Notes: generated from the letters alone by a model not told the origin. Counted from the stretch's first letter, positions 50,045 to 58,769 are shown. The stretch: DNA of 64,000 bases from JBDHWG01 sp046328525 (GCA_046328525.1 JAXLWK010000011.1:166638-230637), one strand, 5' to 3'. Program-made: numbers and translations.

Positions 50045-50833
50045 TCAGTCCTGGCTCGCCTGCACGACGCGAATGCCGCGCTGGCGAATCGCGTCCACGA
50101 ACTCCGGCGGCGTGCGCCAGTCGGTCACGAACGTGTGCATCTGGCGCAGCGGCGCGACGAACGAGGTCGAGACGCGGGCGCACTTGCTGTGGTCGGCGGC
50201 GATGATGATCTCGCGGCCGATGCCCAGGATGGCGCGGTCGGTCGTCGTCTCCGGAAGATAATCGTTGGTCAGGCCGTGCTCCAGGTCCACTGCCCGCACG
50301 CCCAGGATGACCTTGTCGGCGCGAAGCTGGCTCAGGGCCATCTCGCTGATATGGCCGATGAGCGACATCTCGGTGTGGCGCAGGATACCGCCGAGACAGA
50401 TCAGGGTGATCGCGGGAATCTGGCTCAGGGCCGACAGCACCGGCACCGAGTTGGTAATCACCGTCAGGCCCTTGCGGTCCTGGAGGTTCAGCGCGATCTG
50501 GTAAACCGTCGTCCCGCTGCCGAGGAACACCGTCTCACCGTCGCCGATGAGCGCCGCCGCCGCTCGGCCAATCGCCACCTTCTCCACGGCCTCTTGCTGC
50601 GAGCGCTCGTGGAGGGGCAGGTCGGGCGACATCGGCTGCGCGGCGATGGCGCCGCCGTGGACGCGCTCGATCTCGCCGCGTTCGGCCAGGAGCGCCAGGT
50701 GACGCCGCGCCGTCGCCTCGCTGATGCGGAAGCGCTCGCACACCTCAGAGACGCTCACCTGCCCGCGCTCCTCAATGAAGCGCAGGAGGTCCTGAGATCG
50801 TGCCCCGATGAGACGAGCAGCCGTAGCGCTCAC
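50045..50833 (-). CDS. DeoR-family transcriptional regulator
   Basis: 262-residue repressor. The N-terminal DeoR helix-turn-helix is RSQDLLRFIEERGQVSVSEVCERFRISEATARRHLALLAERGEIERVHGG. The C-terminal DeoR sensor domain contains DGETVFLGSGTTVYQIALNL, GGILRHTEMSLIG, and ADKVILGVRAVDLEHGLTN; it normally binds a phosphorylated sugar. I prefer the GTG at 50833, 7 nt after AGGTG; a TTG at 50839 is the alternative but overlaps that site. It lies upstream of the Opp/Dpp-type operon in the same direction. A phosphorylated amino sugar is a reasonable effector given the ROK kinase and SIS isomerase genes nearby. Confidence 0.9.
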   Translation of the reverse strand: MSATAARLIGARSQDLLRFIEERGQVSVSEVCERFRISEATARRHLALLAERGEIERVHGGAIAAQPMSPDLPLHERSQQEAVEKVAIGRAAAALIGDGETVFLGSGTTVYQIALNLQDRKGLTVITNSVPVLSALSQIPAITLICLGGILRHTEMSLIGHISEMALSQLRADKVILGVRAVDLEHGLTNDYLPETTTDRAILGIGREIIIAADHSKCARVSTSFVAPLRQMHTFVTDWRTPPEFVDAIRQRGIRVVQASQD

Positions 50834-51004
50834 AATCAATCACCTATCGCGCAGAATCACCTTCAACCGTGCACATCATACCATATCTTTTGGCGTGTGT
50901 CAATCGCTTTGTGCGCGAGTTTTGCGCGGTTTACCTTAAATTTCGCTCGGTTGCGCCAGAATTTGCCTGCCCTGGTGATTGGCGCTATTGTTACGCGATC
51001 AGAC

Positions 51005-51065
51005 CCCCCATCCCCCCGTCAACGGGGGGGCGAGGAGGCGCTTCCTCTCCCGTCAACGGGGGAGC
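51005..51065. repeat. Short C/G hairpin repeats
   Basis: Two hairpins of the same type are adjacent: CCCCCCGTcaACGGGGGG (51012-51029) and a related CTCCCGTcaACGGGGGAG-like element (about 51044-51063). They lie in the leader region of the MFS gene. The rest of the 250-bp gap after the DeoR gene shows no other clear feature. Confidence 0.7.
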
Positions 51066-51089
51066 CAGAGGGGGTATAAGGCTCGCTGC

Positions 51090-52262
51090 ATGCACTCGCT
51101 CCCACGACTGTTTCCCTTTCGAGCGTTCTACGGCTGGCAGTACCTTGCCTACGGCGCGCTCTACCCCTTCCTGGCGCTGTACCTCTCGGCGGCCGGATTC
51201 GACGGCGTTCAGATGGGGCTGTTGTTTGGCCTGACGCCGCTCATCGCCCTGGTCGTCATGCCGGTCTGGGGCGTCCTGGCCGACACGCTCGGCGTGCGGC
51301 GCCGGCTGCTGACGACGGTGTGCCTGCTCGCCGCGCTCACGGCGCTGCTCCTCCCGTTTGCGCCCGGCATCGCCGCCACGATGGCCGTCATGCTCGCCCT
51401 GACCATCTTCCGCTCGCCCATCATGCCCGTCGCCAATGCCATCACCCTGGATGCGCTGGGGCGGCGGCGCGATCTGTTCCCCCAGATTCGCATGGTCGGC
51501 TCAGCCACCTTCGCCATCGCCACGCTCCTCGTCGGCTGGTGGGTCGTGGACACGCACATCGGCTGGACGGTGTACATCTACGCCGCTGGCATGTTGGTCG
51601 CGACGCTGGCGACGCTGCGTCTGCCGCGCAGCCAGGCGCGGTTCAACACGCGCTGGTGGGAGGCGTGGCACGTCGCCAAGGGCAACACCGCCTTCCTGGT
51701 GTTCAGCCTGGCCCTGGTCACGCTCCAGTTCACCCACCCCCTCGCCAGCGCCTACCTGCCCCTGTTCCTCAAGGACCTGGGCGCGCCCGGCTGGATGATC
51801 GGCGCGGCGTGGGGCATCGCGGCCGGGCTGGAGGTGCCGTTCATGGCGGCGACGCCCTGGCTCATGCGCCGCTTCGGCGGCAAGACCGTTCTGGTCATCT
51901 TCACGGCGGCCGTCCCGCTGCGCTGGCTCCTGTACAGTCTGATTACGAACCCCATCTACATCCTGCCCCTGCAATTCCTCCACAGCGCGACCGCCGCCGC
52001 GTACTACGCTGCCGCCGTCACGTATGTGGACACGTTGACGCCGCCGGAGTGGAAAGCGACCGGCCAGTCCCTGTTCAGCGCCCTCAGCGACGGCATTGGC
52101 ATTGGGGGCGGGTCGCTGGCCTTCGGCATCATCTACCAGCGCTGGGGGCTGGCGATGGCCTTCAGCGTCGGCGCCGCCATTGCGCTCGTCGGCTGGCTCA
52201 TCCTTGTGTTCGGCGTCTCCGGCCGCGCCGCCGTGCCTGCGCCCCTCAAAGCAGAAGGCTGA
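51090..52262 (+). CDS. Major facilitator superfamily transporter
   Basis: 390-residue integral membrane protein with 12 predicted helices. Typical MFS features are GWQYLAYGALYPFLALYLSAAGFDGVQMGLLFGL in the first helices and VWGVLADTLGVRRRLL in the 2-3 loop (a variant of the GxxxD(R/K)xGRR motif). A second-half copy is PWLMRRFGGKTVL. The pattern resembles the MFS_1-like/nucleoside-H+ symporter or LacY-like group. ATG 51090 (MHSLPRLFPF) is chosen because the frame before it runs through repeats; its ribosome site is weak. The stop codon lies inside a strong hairpin shared with the convergent ligase gene. The substrate is unknown. Confidence 0.85.
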   Translation: MHSLPRLFPFRAFYGWQYLAYGALYPFLALYLSAAGFDGVQMGLLFGLTPLIALVVMPVWGVLADTLGVRRRLLTTVCLLAALTALLLPFAPGIAATMAVMLALTIFRSPIMPVANAITLDALGRRRDLFPQIRMVGSATFAIATLLVGWWVVDTHIGWTVYIYAAGMLVATLATLRLPRSQARFNTRWWEAWHVAKGNTAFLVFSLALVTLQFTHPLASAYLPLFLKDLGAPGWMIGAAWGIAAGLEVPFMAATPWLMRRFGGKTVLVIFTAAVPLRWLLYSLITNPIYILPLQFLHSATAAAYYAAAVTYVDTLTPPEWKATGQSLFSALSDGIGIGGGSLAFGIIYQRWGLAMAFSVGAAIALVGWLILVFGVSGRAAVPAPLKAEG

Positions 52263-52283
52263 GGGCGCTTGCCCTCAGCCTTC
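52254..52283. terminator. Strong hairpin between convergent genes
   Basis: A perfect 13-bp stem GAAGGCTGAGGGC (52254-52266) pairs with GCCCTCAGCCTTC (52271-52283) across the 4-nt loop GCTT. It includes the MFS stop codon and ends 20 nt before the ligase stop, as expected for a bidirectional terminator, although no T-run follows on either strand. Confidence 0.75.
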
Positions 52284-52302
52284 GCGTTCAACTCCCACGC
52301 GC

Positions 52303-53520
52303 CTACTCCCACGTGCGCTCGTCCACCAGGGGCGGCGCGCCGTCCGGTAGCGTCTCCACCATTTCCACATCGGCGCGGAACTTGAGGCCGTCGCGGATCG
52401 CCGCAGCGATCGTTTCGCGCAGGGCGGCCGGGTCGGCGTCGGGCGCAGGCACGACGCGGCAGGTCAGGTGGTCCAGGTGCTCGGCGCGGGTGATGACGAA
52501 CTGGTAGCGCGCCACGCCCGGCACGCGGGCCAGCACCGCCCCGGCCTGGCGCGGGTGCAGGAACATCCCACGCACCTTGACCGCGTCGCCCGCTCGCCCC
52601 TGCCAGCCAACGAGCCGCGGCCGCCCAGTCACGGGGCACGACTCCGCCATGACCGCGGACAGGTCGCCCGTGCCGAAGCGGATCAGGGGGTAGGTCCTCT
52701 CGAACAGCGTCACCACGACCTCGCCGGTCTCGCCCGGCGGGAGGGGCCGGCCGCTGTTGATGTCCACCACCTGGACCAGGGCGTCCCACGGCAGCGTCCA
52801 CCCTGCGTCCACCGCCATCTCGTAGCCCAGGTTCCCCGCCTCCGCCGTCCCATAGCCCTGCAAGACGGAGACGCCGTAGCCCTGGAGGAGCGCGCGCAGC
52901 GAGGGCGGCAGAGGCTCGGCGGACACGAACGCTTTCTTGAGGGTCTGGGTCAGCGGCAGGCCCAGCGCCTCGGCCTTTTCCAGCAGCGCCTTGAGGTAGC
53001 TCGGCAGGCCGATATAGCCGCTCACGCCGAGGGCCACCATCGCCTGCGCCTGCTGCTCCTGATTGCCGATACCGCCCGGCACGACCGCGCAGCCCAGCGC
53101 CCGCGCCCCTTCCTCGAACATCGCCCCGGCCGGCGTGAGATGATAGCCAAACGCCACCAGGACGACGTCGCCTGCTCCGAAACCCGCTGCCTCCAGGGCA
53201 TCCGCCCAGCGCCACGGATCGGGGACGGCCGGCTCCGGCTCGTACAGCGGCCCGGGCGACTGGAAGACGCGGCGCAGGCTCCCGACAGGCGCAGTGAGCA
53301 GGCCGCCAAACGGCGGGTCGGCCTGCTGCAACGCGAGCAGGTCGTCCTTGCGGAGGATCGGCAGCCGGTCGAGGTCGGCGGCGGCGACCACGTCGTCCGG
53401 CGCCAGCCCCGCCTCGTCCATCCGTCGCCGAACGGCGGGCGCGTACTCGTAGGCGTGAGCCACCGCCTGGCGCACGCGGTCGTCAAAGCTGGCGTAGAAC
53501 GCGCCCAGGTCAATGCTCAT
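52303..53520 (-). CDS. PaaK-like AMP-dependent ligase (phenylacetate-CoA ligase family)
   Basis: 405-residue acyl- or aryl-CoA ligase relative. PaaK-type features are LPILRKDDLLALQQADPPFGGLL and the AMP-binding segment QGYGTAEAGNLGYE near residue 223. The adenylate motif is YPLIRFGTGDLSAVM, followed by GRPRLVGWQGRAGDAVKVRGMFLHPRQ and the C-terminal domain with LTCRVVPAPDAD. In PaaK the phosphate loop is usually SSGTTG-like; here the corresponding region reads VFQSPGPLYEPEP, so it has drifted. ATG 53520 follows AGGAGG by 5 nt; the GTG at 53526 overlaps that site. The substrate may be an aromatic or fatty acid, but no degradation pathway is near. Confidence 0.83.
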   Translation of the reverse strand: MSIDLGAFYASFDDRVRQAVAHAYEYAPAVRRRMDEAGLAPDDVVAAADLDRLPILRKDDLLALQQADPPFGGLLTAPVGSLRRVFQSPGPLYEPEPAVPDPWRWADALEAAGFGAGDVVLVAFGYHLTPAGAMFEEGARALGCAVVPGGIGNQEQQAQAMVALGVSGYIGLPSYLKALLEKAEALGLPLTQTLKKAFVSAEPLPPSLRALLQGYGVSVLQGYGTAEAGNLGYEMAVDAGWTLPWDALVQVVDINSGRPLPPGETGEVVVTLFERTYPLIRFGTGDLSAVMAESCPVTGRPRLVGWQGRAGDAVKVRGMFLHPRQAGAVLARVPGVARYQFVITRAEHLDHLTCRVVPAPDADPAALRETIAAAIRDGLKFRADVEMVETLPDGAPPLVDERTWE

Positions 53521-53529
53521 GCCCACCTC

Positions 53530-53925
53530 CTACAGACCCTCACTCACATACGTGAGGGCTTCGGTTATGACGTCCTCGAGTGGCGGAGGGGCAGCCAGGA
53601 CGACTCCCGCTATCGTGTGTTTGTGCTCTGGTTCCGCCAAGGCCGGCCGATGGGCAGCGTTGTCGTACCGAAAGACCATCTTGCTCGCGGCGTCCTGGTA
53701 GTGATAGGCGTACATGATCCGATGCTGATCGAGAGTCAGGTCAACGTATTCACGAAAATGCAGTTGTGACTCATCGTTAAAGAAAAGGATGCCAGCGACA
53801 AGCCCGCGCAGCATAGAGCGTTGATCAATCTGGAAATCCGCTAGACGCCCCAGGTTGGCTGCCACAATCCGATTGAGCACATTCGTCACGTCTCGGGCAT
53901 AATCAGGGAAGCTGGTAGCGCGCAT
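53530..53925 (-). CDS. TumE-like (DUF6516) putative toxin
   Basis: 131-residue protein resembling the DUF6516/TumE toxin family. The recognisable core is LHFREYVDLTLDQHRIMYAYHYQDAASKMVFRYDNAAHRPALAEPEHKH, containing the YxYHYQD and YDNAxHxP motifs of this family. The 3' part of the upstream partner gene overlaps its start by 23 nt (53903-53925), the usual layout of a toxin-antitoxin pair. It ends 10 bp before the ligase gene and is read in the same direction. Family assignment is from pattern memory and toxicity is an inference. The local codon use is less GC-rich than the neighbours, which fits horizontal gain. Confidence 0.68.
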   Translation of the reverse strand: MRATSFPDYARDVTNVLNRIVAANLGRLADFQIDQRSMLRGLVAGILFFNDESQLHFREYVDLTLDQHRIMYAYHYQDAASKMVFRYDNAAHRPALAEPEHKHTIAGVVLAAPPPLEDVITEALTYVSEGL

Positions 53926-54199
53926 CTTCTAGCTCGCGCAACTCGGCCTCGACGCCGGCCAAGAGTTTCGCTTCCCCGACCCACTCGACGTAATCCATGT
54001 CACCTCCAACCAGGTCCTCGGCGGTTAGGCGCTCCACAAGCTCGTCCGTCGCAACGCCATAACGCTCCTCGAACTCGGCAAGACGGCGACGCCCACGCTC
54101 ACTGCTGACGCGCAAACGAGCTTTGTAACTTTCCAGGGCGTGCAGCACGGCCTGAACACCCCGGGCGTCGGTCAGCTCGATCAAGATGTGACAGCTCAT
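53903..54199 (-). CDS. Putative antitoxin partner of the TumE-like protein
   Basis: 98-residue acidic, mostly helical protein (SERGRRRLAEFEERYGVATDELVERLTAEDLVGGDMDYVEWVGEAKLLAGVEAELRELEDARYQLP). A heptad-like helical C-terminal part follows an N-terminal beta strand (HILIELTDARGVQAVL). GGGAGG lies about 6 nt before the ATG at 54199. Its 3' end overlaps the TumE-like gene by 23 nt, so translation of the two is coupled with this protein made first. That is the usual order for an antitoxin. The pattern resembles short helical antitoxins that accompany DUF6516, but I cannot name a family with certainty. Confidence 0.62.
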   Translation of the reverse strand: MSCHILIELTDARGVQAVLHALESYKARLRVSSERGRRRLAEFEERYGVATDELVERLTAEDLVGGDMDYVEWVGEAKLLAGVEAELRELEDARYQLP

Positions 54200-54215
54200 G
54201 CTCGCCTCCCGCGGC

Positions 54216-55010
54216 TTATCGCAAGCGCCCGACCGCGCCGATGATCGCCGCGATGACGAACATCAGGGTGATCGTGTTGAACGAAATGCGTCCGCCAAAG
54301 AGCACCGACGACAGCCCCACGCCCAGGATCAGGCACGCCGCCGCCAGAATCTGCATGCCCAGGCCGCGCTTCATTCGCACCGACCGGCTCATGACGTCGG
54401 CGATACCGGCGCCAATCGGCAGGCCGATGATGATAATGAAGAAGCCGGCCAGTCCGCCGAAGAAGCGAATCGCAATCGCCGCTACTAGCGACAGCCCCAG
54501 GCCGACGGCGCCGGCGACCAGGTAGTCCCGAATCTTGACGTCGTAGATCGGCGACTTGCGGACCGCCGCGCACTCCTTGCAGCGCAGCCCCACCGGGTGC
54601 CGAACCATGCAGTTGGGGCAGATAGGCTTGCCGCACTTCCCGCAGCGCAACACCGTCATGCGGCCCGAGCCGCACGCGCACAGAACCGCCTCAACGTTGG
54701 ACGCCGCGCCGTCGTCCGGCGATGGCCCGATCTTGGCCGCGATGCGCTCCAGCCCCAGCCTGGCTTCCTCGCTCGACGGGTTGAGCTTCTGGACGTGCTG
54801 CAGCAGGCTGCGCTTCTCTTCCATGTCTGTCACTACGCCGGCCAGCGCCAGGTAGGCGTCGGCGCTGTAGGGGTACTCGTCCACGGCCTTGCGGAACAGG
54901 GTCTCCGCCTCCGCCGTGTCGCCGACCCGCGCCGCCGCCGCGCCCTGCTGGAGCAGCGTGGACAGCTCCAGGTCATCTTTATGTGTACTATGTGTTCCAG
55001 AGGTACTCAT
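54216..55010 (-). CDS. TPR and zinc-finger (B-box-like) membrane protein
   Basis: 264-residue protein with three parts. Residues 15-90 form tetratricopeptide-type helices (GAAAARVGDTAEAETLFRKAVDEYPYSADAYLALAGVV). Residues about 108-150 hold a Cys/His-rich zinc ribbon or B-box-like motif, CGSGRMTVLRCGKCGKPICPNCMVRHPVGLRCKEC. The C-terminal half has three or four membrane helices, such as LVAGAVGLGLSLVAAIAIRFFGGLAGFFIIIIGLPIGAGIADV. It likely sits in the cytoplasmic membrane with the TPR and zinc part inside. Its ATG overlaps the stop of the NAD kinase gene (ATGA, 55007-55010). The function is unknown; a scaffold role is a guess from the domains. Confidence 0.78.
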   Translation of the reverse strand: MSTSGTHSTHKDDLELSTLLQQGAAAARVGDTAEAETLFRKAVDEYPYSADAYLALAGVVTDMEEKRSLLQHVQKLNPSSEEARLGLERIAAKIGPSPDDGAASNVEAVLCACGSGRMTVLRCGKCGKPICPNCMVRHPVGLRCKECAAVRKSPIYDVKIRDYLVAGAVGLGLSLVAAIAIRFFGGLAGFFIIIIGLPIGAGIADVMSRSVRMKRGLGMQILAAACLILGVGLSSVLFGGRISFNTITLMFVIAAIIGAVGRLR

Positions 55011-55870
55011 CTCAACCGTTCCAATAGCGTCGCGTAGAATTCGTTAGGTGGCGTCAAACGCACAAACTTTACAGTCGCCGGACTCTTTGCCAGCACCACC
55101 CGATCGCCTGGCGCGAGACCGAAACTCGTCTGCCCATCAATAGATAGCACCACCGGCGCCCCCTCCAGCGGCTCGACCTCGATCCGCGCCGTGTCCGGCG
55201 CCACCAAGGCCCGAATCGGCGACGGATGGGCCGCCACGGGCACGATGACGAACGCCGGCGTGTCGGGGCCGAGAATCGGGCCGTCAGCGGCGGCAGCGTA
55301 GGCCGTTGAGCCTGTCGCCGTGGCGATGATCAGCCCATCGGCCAGGAAGCTCGCCACGTCCCCGCCGTCCACGCGCAACGTCAGGCGCACGGCGCGGAGG
55401 GTGGCGCGGCCGACGAAACCCTCGTTGAGACCATCGCTACGCAGGATTCGAGCGCCCTTGCGCCAGACCTCCCCGCGCACCATCGTGCGTTGCTCGATGC
55501 GCCCGTCACCCGCCAGCACGCGCTTGACGCCGGAGATGGCGTCCGACGGGTGCAGCTCGGTGAGGAAGCCGAGGCGGCCGAAGTTGACGCCGAGCAGCGG
55601 GACGCCGTAGGGGGCGGCCAGCCGCGCGGCCCGCAGCATCGTTCCATCCCCACCCAGGGTGACGATGAGGTCCAGGTCAGACACATCGCCCAGGTCGTCG
55701 CACTCCAGCTCCGAGCAGCGGCGCGGAACCGCGCCTGCCTGGATGATGAGCGACGATAGCTCCTCGGCGACATCGAGGGTAGCCGGTTTGTGAGGGTGAT
55801 GGAGGATGCCAACGCGGCGAACGGGCCGTCCGTCTGTCCAACCGACGGCCACCGTGACCTCACTGACCAT
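55007..55870 (-). CDS. nadK: NAD(+) kinase
   Basis: 287-residue ATP-dependent NAD kinase, which makes NADP+ from NAD+. The conserved motifs are in order: VGILHHPHKPATLDVAEELS, the catalytic TLGGDGTMLRAARL near residue 73, GVNFGRLGFLTEL, and DGLIIATATGSTAYAAAADGPIL, which binds NAD. The C-terminal RALVAPDTARIEVEPL leads to VVLSIDGQTSFGL. It is translationally coupled to the downstream TPR/zinc-finger membrane protein gene by a 4-nt overlap. Upstream is a 170-bp gap with no clear feature, which separates it from the cyclase-ATPase gene, so it probably has its own promoter there. Confidence 0.95.
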   Translation of the reverse strand: MVSEVTVAVGWTDGRPVRRVGILHHPHKPATLDVAEELSSLIIQAGAVPRRCSELECDDLGDVSDLDLIVTLGGDGTMLRAARLAAPYGVPLLGVNFGRLGFLTELHPSDAISGVKRVLAGDGRIEQRTMVRGEVWRKGARILRSDGLNEGFVGRATLRAVRLTLRVDGGDVASFLADGLIIATATGSTAYAAAADGPILGPDTPAFVIVPVAAHPSPIRALVAPDTARIEVEPLEGAPVVLSIDGQTSFGLAPGDRVVLAKSPATVKFVRLTPPNEFYATLLERLR

Positions 55871-56042
55871 GCGACAAATTGCCCCTTCCTGCGCCGGGTG
55901 ATGATCCTGCCACTTGAATGTTAGTCGGAGGCCGGAGCAATGTCAATTCGCCGCGTCCGATGTTTGACAGGGCGGCGTTAGAAGTAGATGAGACTTTTAG
56001 TGGGATAGGTATAGACGTTAGAGTGCGGCGCGGCGCGTCTCC

Positions 56043-58769
56043 TTACACGTCTTGTGGCGGGTCGAGGGCGTAGGCGATGGCTTCGTCCAGCGTCATGGCC
56101 TGGCCCTCGGCCCAGACGGAGGCGAAGCGGGCGTCGTCGAGGGAGGCGTGAGCGGCGGCGACGGCCTCGTCATACGCCATCTGGTAAGGGCCGATGGTGG
56201 CGATACCGATGGACGTGCGCCAGGCCTCGAAGGCCGCCAGGAGCCGCGTGGCCGGCGCGGCCTGATGCCGACGGCTGAGCACGCCGGCGCTGATGAGCAG
56301 GCACAGCATGATGTACCAGATGTCGCCGATGCGTTGCAGCAACACAAGCGCGTCGCGCACGTGTTCCTGGGCTGCCGCCTCGTTGCCGCGCAGATACGAG
56401 AGCGCGGCCCAGAATTGGAGCGTCCGCGCCTGGACGCGGATGTCCTGCATCTGCCGGCCGACGGCGACCGCCTCGGCAAAAAGCCTGTCGGCATAGTCGC
56501 CGTCACCCTGGACGCCGTGGGTGAGCGCCACGTTGTTAAGTCCGCCGGCGATCCCTTCGAGGTCGTTGATCTGCCGCGAGAGCGCCAGGCTCTCTTCGTA
56601 CAGACTGCGCGCTTTCAAGACATCCGAGCGCACCATAGCTACGCTGCCGAGCGTCCGCGTAGCCCGCGCCCGGGCGAGCAGACTGCCAGTCGTCTCCGAC
56701 AGGCGGAGCGCCTCGTCGGCCAGCCGCTCGGCGGCGTCATACTCGCCCCGCAAGAACGCCAGCCACGCCGCCGGGTTCAGGGCATTGGTCCTGAGGTCGG
56801 GCGGCGCCGCGGCGCTCGCGCCCAGGGTCAGCGCCATGTCCAGCCAGCGGCCGCCCTCCGCCAGAAAGCCGGCCCACTCCCAAAACTGCCCCAGCGCCGC
56901 GACGAGGCGCAGGGATTGCGCGGCGTCCTGGCGGTCCAGCAGCCAGCGCAACGCGGCGCGCATGTTATCGTGCTCTTCGTCGAGACGGTCGCGCCAGACG
57001 AGCTGCTCCGCGCCGATTAGTTGCGGCTGGGTCGTCTCGGCGAGCGCGATGAAGAAGTCGGCGTGGCGCTGTTGGAACACATCCGCTTCGTGGCCGCTCA
57101 CCCCGCCGCCCTCGTCGCCGTCGGCTGCCAGGCGCTCCAGGGCATACTCCCGAATCACGCGCAGCATCCAGAAGCGCGCCTCGTCCCCGACTCCCTCGAC
57201 CTGCCGCAGCAGGCTCTGCTTGACCAGGGAGCCGATGCCGTCGAAGACATCCAGGCCGCCGTCCGGGTTGCACACAACCTCGGCAGCATCGAGGGAGAAG
57301 CCGCCGACGAAGACGGCCAGACGGCGGAACAGGGCTTTTTCGCCCGGTTCGAGCAGGTCGTAGCTCCAGTCAATCGTGTTGCGCAGCGTCTGCTGCCGCT
57401 CCGGTAGGTCCCGCGAGCCGCCGGTCAAGAGCTTCAAGCGGCTGCTGAGACGTTGGAGGAGCGCCGGCGGTGTCAGAACGCGGGTGCGGGCCGCCGCCAA
57501 CTCTATTGCCAGCGGCAGGCCGTCGAGCTGGAGGCAGATCTGGGCGACCGCCAGGGCGTTGTCGGCGTTCAGGGTGAAGTCGGGGCGGACGGCCTGGGCG
57601 CGCTCGACGAACAGGCGCACGGCGTCGTTGTCGCGGATCGCCGCCGCGACGGGCACGCTGGGGGGCAGCCGCCAGAGGTCGGGAACGCCCAGCGGCGGGA
57701 CGGCGAACTCGTGCTCGCCGCGCAGTTGGAGCACGATGCGGCTGGTGACGAGCACCTTGAGCGTGGGGGACGCGGTCAGCAGGTCGGTGACCACGGTAGC
57801 CGCGGCCACGACCTGCTCAAAGTTGTCGAGCACGAGCAGGAGGCGCTTGCCGCGCAGATAACTCTTGAGGTTGTCGAGGAGCGGACCGCCGCCCGCCTCG
57901 CGGATGTGCAGCGCCTGGGCAATGGTAGAGACGACGACGGCCGGATCGTGGACGGGGCCAAGCGCGACGAAAAAAACGCCGTCTTCGAATAGCTCCCCAG
58001 CGCCGTCGGGCAGGGGGCAGTTCAGCAGATTCGCCGCCGCCTGGATCGCCAGCCGCGTCTTGCCCGTGCCGCCCGGCCCGGTCAGGGTAACTAGGGAGAT
58101 GTCGGGGCGCACAAGAAGCCCCTCGATGACCACGACTTCCGCCTCGCGCCCGACCAACGGCGTCGGCGGCGTGGGCAGGTTGTTGAGGCGCGAGTCCAGC
58201 GTCTTGAGCGGCGGGAACCCGCTCGGCAGGTCGGGCGCGACGACCTGGTACACCCGCTCCGGCCGCGCCAGGTCCTTCAGCCGATGCTCGCCGAGGTCGG
58301 CCAGCTCGACCCCCGCCGGGAGGTGATCGCGCAGCAGCTCGGAGGTGGGCAGCGAGACGAGAATCTGATCGCCGTAGCCGGCCGCCATCAAACGCGCCAC
58401 GCGATTGACGGCCGGGCCGAAGTAGTCGCCGTCGCGCTCCTGGGCGGCGCCGGTGTGCAGCGCCATGCGCACGCGAATCCGCACGCCCCCCTCGGCGGCA
58501 GCGCCGTCCGCCGCGTCACTCGCTCGCAGGCCACGCTGGGCGTCGAGAGCGGCGTCAAGAGCGGCCGCTGGAGTCGCAAAAGCAGCGCAGAACGCATCGC
58601 CGACGGTCTTGAAGACGTAGCCGCCATGCGCGATGATGGCCCCCCGCAGCAGCTCATCGTGCTGCGAAAGCGCCACCCGCATCGCGGCAGCCTGCCGCTC
58701 CCAGAGCTGGGTGCTGCCCTCAATATCCGTGAAGAGAAACGTCACCGTGCCGGTCGGGTGTCCATTCAT
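56043..58769 (-). CDS. Adenylate/guanylate cyclase - NB-ARC-type ATPase - TPR regulator
   Basis: 908-residue multidomain protein. Residues 1-180 are a class III nucleotide cyclase: the metal Asp is in FLFTDIEGSTQLWE, a second in KTVGDAFCAAF, and the Asn/Arg transition-state pair is in VNRVARLMAAG. All catalytic positions look present, so the domain may be active. Residues 210-560 are a signal-transduction ATPase: Walker A GPGGTGKTRLA near 240, LLLVLDNFE, and GLPLAIELAAARTRVL. The C-terminal 350 residues are TPR-type helices. Such cyclase/ATPase/TPR fusions occur widely in Chloroflexota and actinobacteria. No DNA-binding domain is visible, so signalling would be through a nucleotide product or partner binding. 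Confidence 0.9.
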   Translation of the reverse strand: MNGHPTGTVTFLFTDIEGSTQLWERQAAAMRVALSQHDELLRGAIIAHGGYVFKTVGDAFCAAFATPAAALDAALDAQRGLRASDAADGAAAEGGVRIRVRMALHTGAAQERDGDYFGPAVNRVARLMAAGYGDQILVSLPTSELLRDHLPAGVELADLGEHRLKDLARPERVYQVVAPDLPSGFPPLKTLDSRLNNLPTPPTPLVGREAEVVVIEGLLVRPDISLVTLTGPGGTGKTRLAIQAAANLLNCPLPDGAGELFEDGVFFVALGPVHDPAVVVSTIAQALHIREAGGGPLLDNLKSYLRGKRLLLVLDNFEQVVAAATVVTDLLTASPTLKVLVTSRIVLQLRGEHEFAVPPLGVPDLWRLPPSVPVAAAIRDNDAVRLFVERAQAVRPDFTLNADNALAVAQICLQLDGLPLAIELAAARTRVLTPPALLQRLSSRLKLLTGGSRDLPERQQTLRNTIDWSYDLLEPGEKALFRRLAVFVGGFSLDAAEVVCNPDGGLDVFDGIGSLVKQSLLRQVEGVGDEARFWMLRVIREYALERLAADGDEGGGVSGHEADVFQQRHADFFIALAETTQPQLIGAEQLVWRDRLDEEHDNMRAALRWLLDRQDAAQSLRLVAALGQFWEWAGFLAEGGRWLDMALTLGASAAAPPDLRTNALNPAAWLAFLRGEYDAAERLADEALRLSETTGSLLARARATRTLGSVAMVRSDVLKARSLYEESLALSRQINDLEGIAGGLNNVALTHGVQGDGDYADRLFAEAVAVGRQMQDIRVQARTLQFWAALSYLRGNEAAAQEHVRDALVLLQRIGDIWYIMLCLLISAGVLSRRHQAAPATRLLAAFEAWRTSIGIATIGPYQMAYDEAVAAAHASLDDARFASVWAEGQAMTLDEAIAYALDPPQDV

